Of a stretch of DNA of 64,000 bases, positions 10,759-23,227 are shown in pieces (position 1 is the stretch's first letter; every line of letters starts with the position of its first letter). The position numbers and the translations under genes were made by a program. This stretch comes from Struthidea cinerea. Lineage: Eukaryota > Chordata > Aves > Passeriformes > Corcoracidae. The stretch is taken from assembly GCA_013397865.1 (NCBI GenBank), contig VZTI01002343.1:1392412-1456411 (forward strand). Reading direction: 5' to 3'. A model generated the notes under the pieces. It searched no databases. It saw only the letters and a program-made list of their open reading frames with translations, and was not told the origin of the DNA.

Positions 10759-11250
10759 GCGTGGCAACAGTGGGGGGAGAACTCCGAAGATTTTAGGTGT
10801 GCCAGGAGCTTTTATGGGAGGAAAGTGAGGGAGGGGTTTACAACTTGGACCAACAGGGTAAAGGTGCAGGGGGGGAACAAGGGTACAAAAACCAATGGGG
10901 TAAAACCAGGGGTGTTAACTTGGGAGGAGTCAGGGAGGAGCCAACATGATGGGCACTTAACTGGGGAACATTCTAGAAAGGGTGAACTGGGCATGTGCAC
11001 AGGGGTGGAGACTACAACTGTGATAGACAAGGGAGAGGGAGGAGACCGGGCGGAGACTCTAAACCATAGAGTCCTCAAAGGAAGGCTGATCAGCTTCCGA
11101 TCCCTCCATCCACCTCGGTGCACTCAATGGTGTTGGGGGAGGCGGCCTCTGGAGGTACCAGGAGGATGCTCGACTGGATGCAGGTGAGAAACCCTCACCC
11201 ACAACCTGGATGTTCCAGGTCTGAGTGTGACCCAGTGCTCTCAGCAATCT

Positions 11251-13991
11251 GTAAGTAGTGCCAATGCTCCTACCAAGTCACCTACATGTCCCTGAGGTGT
11301 AAATCCCATGTCCTGCCCCCTGTGCTGTCACCACTAGCTGGATGCAGGCTCCTCACAGTGTCCATATAGCCTGAGTACAGGTTGTGATGTTGGCAAGACA
11401 CCTTCTGGCAGGTTCAGACCAGAGAATTTAATCATTCACACTTATGGGAAGAGAAGAACACTGTTTGCAGACCAAAATCCCAAAAATAAAATAAACAGAA
11501 AAAAATCCAGCTTGTTTGCTGTGAGATGAAATCATGAAAATGGGCACTGATGTTTTTCATGTCCTGCATCCAAATGATTTTGCCTTCTATGCATATTTTA
11601 ACATTTGTCATTTAGCAAAAACACTCAGTTTCCAGTCACAGTCTCAAATATGTAGCTAGGGATGGCATAAAGTAAGAATAAATGTGTTTGTTTAGAGACC
11701 ATCTTGATAGGGAAGCTAGAATGCAGTGAGTTTGAGAGTGAATTTACAATGCGATAATGACTTTCATTGGCAGGTACAAGGAAAGGTGCTATGAGCATCC
11801 ATGAAGTACACAGCAAGCACACTTCATGTTCACATCTCAGCTTAGCACTGTAGAGGACTCTGCAGGTTCTTAAATCCCACTGACAACATGTGATTCCTTC
11901 ATACCTTATTTAGTGTGGAGGGGAAGAGAGCAACAACTGTGATGAGATTTTAATTTAAAAGTACTGGAGAAAATGTATAACTGCACAAAGCTCTAGTCTG
12001 AATATTACAAGCAAATATAAATCTTTGATAGCTCAGGAAAGGGCAGCATTTTCCATGACTGAAGCCTCCCACAGTATGTAACTGTTATTAATTTGACTAC
12101 TCAGCAAAAAGATGCAATTTTATGACATACAGTAGGAGATAAAACTCACACTCAGTTTGGTGATTTCATAGTTCTTATTAGCTACCTAGAGAAAGGAATA
12201 ACTGATTTGGAGGCATCTGCAGAATAACTTTCTCCCAAAGCAACTGGTGATTACAAATTTTTAAATGAAAACATGAAACTGTTTCTGAGGATGTATCTGG
12301 AATACCTAAATCAAAGCACTATTATCTTACAGAACACTTACACAATGTATTAAGCGACTGAGTGTAGTTTATTTGCAAAACAAAGTCATGTAAAGGCTGC
12401 TGCTGGCAGACTGACTAGACTCTTAATGATGATGACTGCTGTTGCTAATAGCAAGTGGAATCATCATCATCATATAACCTGAACTACATATATAAACCAC
12501 ATACAGATGATATACGTCAGAACCTAGACAACAGATTAGCTTCAATCTGGCACAGCAGTCAACAATGCCCATGTGCTTTCATCATGAGAAACAATCTTTC
12601 ATGCACAGCTTCAAGATCAATCTTTTAAGAAGCTGCAGCAAACTGGGTGAAAAAAGAAGTGAAAATCAGTGCAGAAACCACAGACAATAAATGATGCTCT
12701 TGGTTCAATCTGTGGATTACAGCATAGAGTTTGCAAAGAATCTATGAATGTTTAATTTATCAGGCAACAAACTGAGTGGTAAAACTGAATTTTCTAGTAA
12801 GTGGTGTGGGGGGGGGAACTTTAAGCAACCGCATGATACGGATTTTGCTGTTCCTGACATAGCTACTAGAAATGAAGAGGGAGATTTCAGAAAGCTTCAC
12901 TGATATGAGAAATGCAATTCCCAACTTTGAATATGATTTAATGGGAAGCTGTATGAGTGCAAATGGCTTCTTCTAAAACTGCATGACAAAAAAAGGCATC
13001 CTGTATTATACCAGAAAGAGAGTGATTCAGGAAGAATAAAAAAATAGAAAGTGCCTACTGATTAAAATGATAATATTAATATTACTTAAAATATAATTAT
13101 GGTTAATATAAACTTAAAGTTACCCACAACTTTGGAGAGCACTCCAAATACCATCTCTCAAGTAACAAAAAACCTCACATTCCTCAGCCTGATCGTTATT
13201 GACCTGAGGCCAATTCAAGGGTATTAGGGAATGTAGGTATCCTTTAAGGTCAATGAAGATACAGGAATGGCAGCAGTGAAAAAATCATCCTATACAATTA
13301 ATCAGAATTGTATGCCTATACATCCCCTTTACTGAGGAGAACATCTGTATTTGCTTTATGACTGTGCAGAAAAGGATTCTGGAAGATCAACTTGTCCCAC
13401 TTTTGAGGCTGTACCATGACTTGTACTCACATATAGGAAAAGTCCATAACTGATTGAAACGTTGGATTACAGACCTTGAGTTGTCTGGGAGTATTTGACA
13501 TCCAGCAATAAGTGTGTGAAGAGGAAAGAAGGAAGCCAGACCCCAAATCCTGAGTGTCCTCAAATAATCTGTCCTGGTGTAACAGTAAAGCACAGAAGAC
13601 AAATTTGTGTGCATAATCTATCTGATAATTTTTCCTCCTTGCTGATCATGCCCAGTCATATATCAAATAAGCTCCCAATTTTACTTCATTTTCAAGAGAT
13701 CTGTTGATTTCTTTTCCTCAGCTCATCCCTAGCTTTACATCTGTGGGCAGCTATTTTCATTTCATTCACCTATAGAAGATGGAGACTGAGTTTATTGATG
13801 TTCAGAATGTCTCTTTATGCTTGCATCTGGCAGCTCATTTTTCACTTTCTTTGCACTGGCATGTAAAAAACACAAGGGAAATGGAAGTTTTATACCTTCA
13901 TAAACTGTACAAAATGCCTGCTGAAGACACAGCATGTTCTCTGATGTGTTGCCAGTTGCCTTCAAGAATGCAATAAAGAAGTGAGTTTGCA
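11251..13991. other. Intergenic DNA, no gene seen
   Basis: The first 200 bases or so may still belong to the neighbouring ERV block, but I cannot recognise coding remnants. The rest is AT-rich with only short ORFs. It holds a hairpin built on ATGATGATGA/TCATCATCAT (12426-12470) and an eight-to-nine-G run near 12808-12816. No RNA gene is recognised. Confidence 0.5.
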
Positions 13992-14575
13992 TGTAACTGT
14001 GGTGGCCCCTATATGCCCACCAAGTTGCTCTATCACTCACCCTTCCTCAGCAAGACAGGGGAAGAAAATATGATGAAAACCTCATGGGTCAAAAAAAGGC
14101 AGTTTAGTAAAGAAATGCAAAGGGCCACACATAGAAGTGAAGGGAAACAAAATGATTTATTCTCTACTTCCCATTAGCAGGTGATGTCCAGCCACTCCCT
14201 GGGAAGGAAGGCCTCTCTACTTGTAGGGGTTGCATTGGAAGACAAAACTCTGCCTCCTTCCTTCCCCTCCCTCTCTTAGCTTTTGTTGCTAAGCATGGCA
14301 TCACATGGCATGGAGTATCTCTTTGGTCACTTTGGGTCAGCTGTCCTGGCTGTATCCCCTCCCAGCCTCTTGCCCACCCCCAGACTACTGGCTGTTGGGG
14401 ATGTGGGTGGGAAAAGACAGCCTTGATGCTTTGCAGCATGGCTCAGCTGTAGCCAAGACATCCGTGTGTTATCAACACTGTCCTAGCTACAAATACAAAG
14501 CACAACGCTGTAAGGATGGATGCACATGCGGACAGTACATGTCTGAAAATAAGTCCCAAGCTTGAGATTTATCTG
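13992..14575 (-). mobile_element. Diverged avian ERV solo LTR, minus strand
   Basis: Several blocks match an abundant avian LTR type read on the minus strand. GTGTGTTATCAACACTGTCC near 14464 lies near its 5' end. CACTTTGGGTCAGCTGTCCT at about 14326-14345, with CCCCTCCCAGCCTCTTG after it, is the U3 core. CTCATGGGTCAAAAAAAGGC (14082-14101) and CAGTTTAGTAAA (14101-14112) match the R/U5 part. The TATA box expected just upstream of the R region is not recognisable: family copies carry TATATAAA after a GCTCAG motif, whereas here the equivalent reads GCTTAGCAACAAAAG on the minus strand. Termini are blurred and no target-site duplication is clear, so this copy is older than the one at 6849-7928. ORFs inside it are not genes. 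Confidence 0.8.
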
Positions 14576-17500
14576 GCGTGTTCATGTAGAAACCACATCA
14601 TACACCATGACATTACAGTGAAGTGGTTTAATGGAGGGAGTAGTGCCCACTCCTGTCCTTTGGTATAGAGCTCTAGGTGAGATATTACTGTAAGTTGTTC
14701 CTGTTTCTTGGATAGGACATTGCCCGCAGGAGCCAATGACCAGAGCACTTGAAGCTTTCCTAAAAGATATTCATGGAAGTGGTCTTAGAATATCAGTTCC
14801 ACAAAGCATCTGCAGACAACTGAAAGGCTGGTTTATCTGGGGGGATGGAGATGTTCTGGGCTAAAGTAGATCCCAGGGGATTCTGCAACATTCTACCAAC
14901 GTGCAATCTGTGTAAACTTTAAAGACATCCTAGGCAGTCACCTGATATCCTCCCTTGGGCTGTGGTTAAGCTTGCGTAACCAATTTTGTTTTGAGGGAAA
15001 CATTTCAGAAAGCCTGGATAACTAACATTTTTCAGTGCAGCTTTGTTTTACTGAAAACATTTTGTCATCCAAAAAAGACAAGACCTGCCGTTGCTTGCAT
15101 AAAACTTCTTAATATAAAAGTTTTGTGCAGACTTTCAGCTAGCATTTCAGATAACCAGGGCATATAGGGCACAATGGGCTTTTGCTCTTTTGAGATCAGC
15201 TATCCAGCTGTGTGTTACATCTCATCCATCTCTAAGCTGCAGATGCTCAGACAGATGAAACACCACCAATCACTCCAGTCAATTGAAACAAGCGGCAGCT
15301 TTTCTATTTGGCACGCTCATCTGAAATTCCTATCTCTTCTGAGTTTGTAAACACTACCTGGAAATCAAGCCAAAGACTTCCCACCAGGAAGAAAATCCAT
15401 TATCAATTAAAAGCTTTTAGTCTACTGGGCAGTTGATCTTTCAAACTGCCATAAAGATACCAAAAATAAGTCTTGAGTGAATTAGGTACTTTTAGAGTGT
15501 CTGCAAACTCATCTAATTAACAGTATGTAAGACATTTAACAATCACCACATGAGAAAGGAAATTGGAATAGTATATAGTAATCTGATATGCAAAAAAGAA
15601 ATTAATTTTGCTTTGACACCTCTTCTTTAGCTCAGAAATTATGATCTGTGCCCTAGGCTATCAGAGATCAATGCACAAAACTATTCACAAAGGGTTTACT
15701 GTTCAAGTGGTAAATCCAGTCATTTGCAAAATGTTGACCCAAGTGAGTCAGCACAGAAAGCTTGATCTTTCAGTGTGATGAAAATGTAATTTTATGGATG
15801 TCAAGTCGAAGTTCAAAAGTGACATACAGTGTCATACAGATAAATAGTTTTGCCAACAGCCATGCCATACCTCATAAATACTTGTCTGGCCAATAGTAAC
15901 TACTATGATGATTAAGAAGGATGATAGAAAATGCACATTTTGTCTTGTTTTACATATAATGTGAGTCTCTAGAATTAAAAATCAAGACAGGCCTTTTTAA
16001 GAATTGTATTTAGCTCGCCAACTCCATATTTATATGTAATGAAGATCTATGGAGATCTTTTTTTTAACTTAAAGCTATTATTTTCATGATTGTTATTTTT
16101 TATGTACCACTTCCATGAGATTAAAGATAATTTACAGTCACTTCTGTTTTTAACCCATGACAAATTGAAGCTAAAATACGGTGCAGAATTATGACATTAG
16201 TTAGATCGTAGTTGCTAACAATCAAAAGTGAAATGAGGGATCATTTTTATAAAAAAAATTCTATTTTTCTTTTGATAACATTATTATTTATAATAATTTC
16301 TTTTCCCTTCCTCAAATAATTTAATATACAATGAAAAAGCATATGAACAGTAGTATTTAGAGCTTTCTGTATAGTGCAGAAGAATGTAACTGCCCTGCCG
16401 TTATTTTATTTATGACAAAGTTATATGTAGCAATTACTTTCTTTAATTCTCTGTTTCCATTTGAAGCAACTAGGTAAAGCCAGTAGTCCAGTTAAAATGT
16501 AAGCTCTCTAGGCCATTTCTGATGCATCTTGAATCCACACATATATAGAACTGAGTTTTATATTTATTGAAAGGTGTTGAATACCTAAGTCTTACTCTTC
16601 TGTGTAGGTGAAGCTAGTGAAGAGATTTGCATCCAAAGTCCTCCGTCTTATGCTGAGTTTCCACGCATGTTAAACACAAAGACAGACAGACCTGTTACCT
16701 AATCTTGTCCTTTCTGCACACTTTACATAAATACCTTGAGACAGGAATACAGATAATATTGTGTTAATTTCTCTTGCTGTGTTTATTTTAAATTGCACTT
16801 GTGTTGAAGCCCAGTAGTTGTGGTTCCTGCTGCGCAGGGTACAGAATCTGACCTGAAAGTTAATTCAGTGTCAGGCACTCAAGAGTTGACCAAGAGTATG
16901 TTATACGAAAAATGTTCTGAAAATTAAAAAGTATGTGCAAATCTTATTTAATGTTATTTTGACCAATTCCCTTATTTGAAGGGTAGGGAAGGAGACTTGT
17001 CACTGTTTCAGTTTGGAGACTAGATAAGTAGAAGTCTCATGGGCTGTATGCTCAAGATGAACCAGTGTAAGAGGATCCAGTGTGAATTCTGTCCCAGGTA
17101 TGACTTTGGGATACATTGGGACGTGTATGGTCTGGCCCTGGAGCCTCCTTTCCCATGGAGCTTCTCCATTTGTTTCTTCCTGGACACACTGGAGATTATA
17201 AATCCAGGTGTGTGACTTCAGGTTGCACCTTGCACAACCATTTAGAGAGAAGGGTTGTTGTCTCCATACACCATCACAATTTGCAAGCTATCCACAAATA
17301 GCAAAGAAAGCTTTCTGTTTCTTTCTTTGTTCCTTTCCCCCAAATATAGATCTTGTTCTTTTTTTTGTCCTTTGATCTCTGACATAGAAACAAAAAGATA
17401 AAATAAAATAGGAAAACAAAGGAGGAAAAAAGGGGAGAAAAAACCTAAGTTTTTTTTGCATCAAGGCAAAACTGAGTTTAGTCCTGATGTCTGTGCTAAA

Positions 17501-20000
17501 AGAAACCTAAACTTAATTGTTATAGTTATAGAAGTAGATAAGTAAATATTGCCAACATCATCCATCAGCTTCCTTATTCTCATGCCCTTGGCAACACATG
17601 CATTAACAACAGACCTCAGTGGAAAATCTTGTCTAGGACTATGTTATCCCAGAGCAAAAATAATGATTTTTAAGAACCGTGAAATGTGAACTCCTGCCTG
17701 TCTCCTCTTCTTCACTCCTAAACCTCTGCCTTCCATACTGACTTCATCTCGATTTCTCTGGCAAAGTTTTCAGTCTCCTATGCCTGCCTGAAATTACAAA
17801 AACGTTTTGAGTTACTCCTTCCCAATTTTTGGAGAAAGTAATTTTAATTTCTTGAAGAGTTGCTATGTAGGCAAAGCAAGATGAGCAGAATGCAAATGCT
17901 GCTTGGGATTTTTCCCCAGGCCAGCATTCACACTTGGGATAAAGATGTTTTTTCACAAACATCCTCTTCTGCAATAAAGTCTTTCTGAAATTTTGTTTCC
18001 TAATTTGCCATGAATACTTCCGCTAATATTTCAGCAATGTCTTTATTTCATTCATCGTTTTAGTTAGATAACTTTCAGACATAACACCAAAAATATAATA
18101 GAAAATTGGAAGACATTTGTGAGCATGTAAGGTATTTAATTTTGTCATAATTTCATTTCCTCTTCTCACCTCCTCCATATTAAACACTCGAGTCCATGTG
18201 ACTTCCTTCCCACATGTTTGCTTTTTTCATGCCTGCGCTATGTGAAGCTGTAAAATAAAAATATGTGAAGCAATCCTACAAAATGTTCAGCTAAATGCAA
18301 GATTAAATTAAAGAGCAGGAATTGCAGTGGGATGCAAACATTGCAAGTTATATAACTCCGCAAAGTTTACAGACTCAGATATATCCTTTAGGTACCTCTC
18401 AGTCTGTAAATCCCATCAGTCCTGCATCAGACTTCCTCTGAAATATTTTCAGAGTACTCCAAAACAGCTGATTTAATATTTCTGAGTGTAATGCACTAGG
18501 CTAACTTATGCTTTGGATGTTCCATCTACTAGCGAAGTTTTCTTACTAAAGTGTATTTTTAATAGAGAAGAAAAAGTGCTCTGGGAAACTCTGGTACATT
18601 GCACTAGACAGTTATTCCACATGGCCCCAAAGCATCAGTGTCAGTTAGGAATTGTCACAGCATCAGCAGATTTCCAGACCCAGTTTCTTGTTCTTTCACG
18701 GTTAAAAGTTGGGGTTTTTTTTCGTAATTTAGAATATGGCCTTTTGTGTTTCTTAGAAAATTTCAGGAGGAAGCAAATATAAAGCAACACTCATAAGAAC
18801 TCTGATGAAATCCAGTTTTTGTTCAGTGTATTCAGCTTGCAAAAGAATTATCGGTTTAAATTAGAACATGATACAAGTTCTTTGCATTGAAGAGCATTAG
18901 TTTTATCAACTTTTAAAGACATTTTAGCAGCAAAATATATCCTTAACTATTTTTGCAGCACTGAGCTTGCTAATAGCAATCTTCTGTTTTTCAGCTTATG
19001 AAAAGCATCAGTCTCAAGGGAGTTCATTAGCTGGATGTTCTGCTGGTTCTGTCTCCCAGGTTATCTGCCTGTAGCATGAAGCAACAACAGCAGATGCAGT
19101 AGAATTGACCTTGCCTTTCTTATTAATATCTATGGTACCATTAAAGGCTAAGGCTCAGAGCATATCTATCATCAGCTGATTTGTGCATCACTAAAACTGA
19201 TTCACCACTATAACATCAAATATTTACCTTACCTAGAGCTACAAGTAATTATAATGTTATTTTGTTGAAGCTCAAGCAAGATGGACTAAGAATTTCTGTT
19301 AATTGTTAGGCTGTGATAAAAAATATGGTTTGCCCCCTTCCAGAGATATCACATGCACATGAACTCTCAGTCCCAGGGAAAACTTCAATTGGTGTGAATA
19401 TATTCAATTGCTGCAAGGAATCACTTCAAATGGATAAACTAGAAATAATTACCAGTCCAGGAAAGTGATTAAAATTACTTAAAATTAATATTTCAACTTG
19501 CCATAGTTATTTCTATGCAAATATGCTTTATTTTTTCAACCAACATGCAAGTCTTAATTAAAAGCAGACTAAAGTTTTGAGTAGCAGGAAAATTTTAAAA
19601 TTCATGTTGTAAACATAATTATTTGAGCCTCGATTGCAAATGAAAGTCATATTTTTTGCTTGCTGTACTTGTTTTCCCTCTCCTTTTCTAATGAAGGAAG
19701 ACATCATACTAGTCTAGCACTAGTAAATTGTATGCTGAGGGAGGGCTTGAAATTATCAGTCAATTTCCTACATAGTGCCTAGCTATAACAACTCAGAGTG
19801 GTATGCTACACTGCAAATTTATTTTTATATGAAATATATGTCTTGCAATATATGAGTTGAGTGATTCAATCCTCAGAATGTGATATTAAAATTTGGCCAA
19901 AATTTGCAATAGGAAATAAAAATAATGAGAAACTTACGTTGACTGAATCTACTCAGTCATATTAGATTGACAATTTCAGGTCTTCTGAAAGGTGGGCTAA
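14576..20000. other. AT-rich intergenic or intronic DNA, no gene seen
   Basis: No ORF resembles a known protein and no recognisable repeat family appears. A purine-rich, A-rich stretch lies at about 17388-17447. Short ORFs at 17116-17301, 17744-17974 and 18513-18782 have no domain or motif I recognise. Nothing supports an RNA gene. Confidence 0.55.
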
Positions 20001-20612
20001 TAGCCCTAGAACTCTCTAGGATGTCACTCTGCTCAGTGTATAGTGCCCCCTCTTAAAATTGGGCATTTCACATATGTCATATATGGTAGTCCAAGCTCAT
20101 CAAAATAGGGTGTGATACTTGCAAAACTGTCTTTGCATGTAGGTTGTCTTTGGACCATAAGAGTAGAGCAATCAGAAGTCTAAGGCTCTTCATGAGTTGT
20201 CTCTTCTTTGAGCCTTTGAGGCAGAATTAAATAAGGATCGGAAAAAATATTCAGAGTTTAATAAATTTTATTGCTTAGTGTCCATGTTTTTAATTATCTG
20301 AAACAATATGTTGGTAATTTGACTTGATTTTGTGAACAATTTCAGATGTTCCAAACCTTCAATTTTCAGTGAACTTGCCATTTATTCAAGAAAATCTCTT
20401 TCCCTACTTTCCCATTCCTGAGTTACATTTACTTCAAGACAGTGTGTTCCTACTTAATTGTTGGGCTGTGAGAAATCTGTAAGAACTTTTACAAAATTCA
20501 AGGCATGGACAGCTTTTTGAAACAACTGTATAAAGCTTTGGCATGTAAATATTTAGCTCAAATCCTAAAGAAGTACTTAGTGATCTAAAAAACTCTGATA
20601 CAGCCAATCTAA

Positions 20613-20638
20613 ATATATATATATATTTTTTTTTTTTT
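20613..20638. repeat. (AT)n microsatellite with T13 run
   Basis: About seven AT units are followed by thirteen T residues. The length is likely polymorphic and assembly-sensitive. Confidence 0.9.
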
Positions 20639-22197
20639 GGTACATTTCTCCTCATGCTTGAAATAATATCGTTTGATAGTTAACATTTTCTGAATTAGTT
20701 GAATGAAGTTATATAAGGCTAACTATCTAGTGCTAAAAAACCCACTACTGCCAGAAAGTAAGCTGTTTTCTGCTTTGTTTCCTTTTTACTGTCTCTTGTG
20801 GCTTGGAGATATGGAATGAAGCTTTGTTTCAACCTACTTCAGTGGTTTTCAAAGAGTTCTGGTTCTGGTGGAGCTTCTGAAGTCTCCATTCCTCTTCTTG
20901 TCATATTTTTTAATGCGTTCAGAAATTATGAAGCATAAAGCAATCACAGAGCCCTCTGATTCATTCAGAATAAACCTATATAATAAATTAAAAGCGTTAG
21001 TAAGTATTATCTGGCTTTGAGGCCAGCTGGTGCAGAGTGGATTGCATGGAGAAGCTTAAAAATATTTACTGTACCTTTAGAGATGAGCATGTTTAATTAA
21101 ACCAAAATAACACAGAAATGTTAAATTGGTATAAATGGTAAACAGACGGATATAAAAATAAAATGATAGACAAGCTGATATTTCATTAAGGGAATTTTAA
21201 TGTTTCGTATTTTTTAATGTTCCCTTACTACATGGGATTTCTCATCTTTTCTGTGTCCCTCTGCAGTACACTGATGACAAGAACTTGTCAATGCTCTTAG
21301 TTCCTCTATATTGCTATCACCAGACCAGACTGGCAAGTATGACAAGGATGAGAGACCATGAGTTGTGCTGACTGAAAATGTCTAGCTGGTCAGTGCTCTG
21401 GGCATTCAGCAAATGCATTCTTTCACTCATCCACATAGACACTGTTGCTATTGCTCAAGATTTCTCCTGGGATTAGAGTTTGCAAAAGAGAGACCGTAGG
21501 GAAAAACATTTCCTCAGCTGCTGTTTACGTATATGCCTGCATTCAGTGATACAGAACCCACATCTTCTTAGTACGCTCAAACATTTATACAAATTCCTGA
21601 GATAGGAATGCAAAAATAAATTGAAACTTTTGCTTAATTTAAGTTTGCTTATACTCATAAAAAATTACTTGAGCAGGCAATGTTGAACTATGTCAAAAAT
21701 ACCTCTTCTTGCCCAGTAGGTGTGACATATTTCAGTATAAATATTTGAAGCACTGAAGTGCTAAGTGACGGAATGGAGAAGAAAAAGGCATTCAATACCA
21801 ACTTTTACATTGTCACTGCAGAGTGCTTGCAAGGTTGTTCATACTGTGAGAAATAGAACCACATAAAAACGATGAGAAGTAAAATATTATGCAATTTATG
21901 GTGAATGCAGTGAATGCTTTTTACTGTTACATAGAGCAAAGTGCATGAGGACTTTCTATAAAAGTTATATAAATAGAAAAACTAGCTCTAGTCGTATGCA
22001 TTATGGCATAGACCGTTTTGTTAATGAAATTAATGAACAAATGAAATTCATGAAAACTGAAAAAACTATTTCTTAATATGTCAAACATTGTTATAAAGAT
22101 CTGGCAAGTATATTGCTCATTAAGTAGTTCCAACTCAGTCTTGTTGTCTCTCTAGTATAGAAGACAACTTGAGGGATTTTTTCCAGATTTAAAATTA

Positions 22198-22224
22198 ACA
22201 ATTTATCTTGTCTAGATAAATTGT
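22198..22224. repeat. Perfect 11-bp inverted repeat
   Basis: Arms ACAATTTATCT (22198-22208) and AGATAAATTGT (22214-22224) are perfect reverse complements around a 5-base spacer, TGTCT. The flanks do not extend the stem. It is short for a microRNA precursor. A stem this long is not surprising in 64 kb of AT-rich DNA. Confidence 0.9.
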
Positions 22225-22909
22225 CCAGATAACTAAGAGCTTACATTATGCAATATTTATCTTTGTAATTATACAGAAGGCATAAAATGCACCTTAATAC
22301 ATGCCTCTAGATTAGGTCATAGGTCATCTCATCAAGGATAAAAATAGAGATAAATGTCTGTGAGGGAAAAAAGTTACTGTGAGGAAAAACTACTAGCACA
22401 ATTTAATATTCTTTTCTGCAAAACTAAGATAATATGGAAGAGGTTGTGAAGTTTTGACAATACACTCTCACACACGGGTACATACAGTTTCGATTTAGCT
22501 TTATGATCCTTAAATTACCAGGGCTAAGGTACAGTCTCATCTTTACCATTCTTTTCCTTACTCTTGGTTGTGTAAAAATTCCCCTAACAAATCACAGTCT
22601 CCAGAGTTAAAGTAGTTTAAAATTGAAATAGACTGAAATAGTTTAAAAATAGAAAATAAACTAAAGTTCCTAGTTAAAATTCTTTCTGGTATCTGAGTTT
22701 ATTCCTCTGCCAATTAAACATACAAATAATGCAATTGAACTTTATTGCATAGAGTTTATTTTTGCCTTTCCTGAGAAGACATTCCAATCACAACAAGGTT
22801 TCAAAGCTGCACACCATGTTCAACACACAGAATGACATATTAATTAAGTTTATTTTTCCATTATAAAAGTGCCAGTGTTAACTACTCTGTCAAATAGAAT
22901 ATTGTAATT

Positions 22910-23146
22910 TTGGCATTAATAAACCGTGTGCTGTGGCAGAGAATAAAAAAGTTTTTGGATAACGTAGGAGAAGTAAAGAGAGATATATCTACTATTTATA
23001 GAAGGCACATTTCCTCAGCCACTGACAGCTTTTACTGCTGCAGTTGTAGATGGTATGTGGATGAGACAAATTTATTGAGACATGCAGTAAAAGAGCATCA
23101 GTGGAATTATGGAAGAGATGAAAACTATGAGACATGTCAGGTATAA
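22910..23146 (+). other. Uncertain 78-codon ORF with zinc-finger-like spacing
   Basis: The translation contains Cys43-x2-Cys46-x11-His58-x4-His63, close to the C2H2 zinc-finger pattern (usually 12 residues between the second Cys and first His), preceded by a Lys/Arg-rich helix-like segment. The frame ends TGT CAG GTA TAA, so a splice-donor-like CAG|GTATAA sits at its end. A CAG at about 22937-22939 could act as a weak acceptor but lacks a pyrimidine tract. The key phenylalanine and leucine spacing of classical fingers is only partly kept, and codons are as AT-rich as the surroundings. I do not recognise the protein. It could be an exon of an unknown gene, a decayed pseudogene or chance, with chance most likely. 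Confidence 0.15.
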
Positions 23147-23227
23147 TAAAGAAAGGTGAAAAAACGGACTTATGGATTCTATGCATTCAAAAACTTGCCT
23201 TGATAGAGACATGAGAGTTATATGTTT

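Larger units (their letters stand above)
10344..11250 (-). mobile_element. ERV-derived LTR block, minus strand, edges unclear
   Basis: Read on the minus strand, the block has retroviral LTR order. A TATA-like CATAAAAGC lies near 10808-10816 and, about 60 bases downstream, CAATAAACGCTGTCG near 10744-10758 is a polyadenylation signal typical of an R region. GC-rich sequence follows to about 10450. A possible U3 start (TGATCAGCC) lies near 11090, preceded on that strand by a purine-rich stretch that could be a polypurine tract. Neither the LTR end nor a primer-binding site is clear in this orientation. The left part abuts the CR1 3' end. No gag, pol or env remnant is recognisable. I infer an LTR plus some flanking ERV sequence; class and family are not assigned. 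Confidence 0.6.

Noticed and set aside
10343..11187. ORFs of 132, 161 and 103 codons
   Set aside because: They overlap the LTR signals and the CpG-dense patch, lie on both strands, and one spans the ambiguous base. No recognised domain.
14164..14565. ORFs of 91 and 86 codons
   Set aside because: They lie inside the minus-strand solo LTR at 13992-14575 and match LTR sequence, not a gene.
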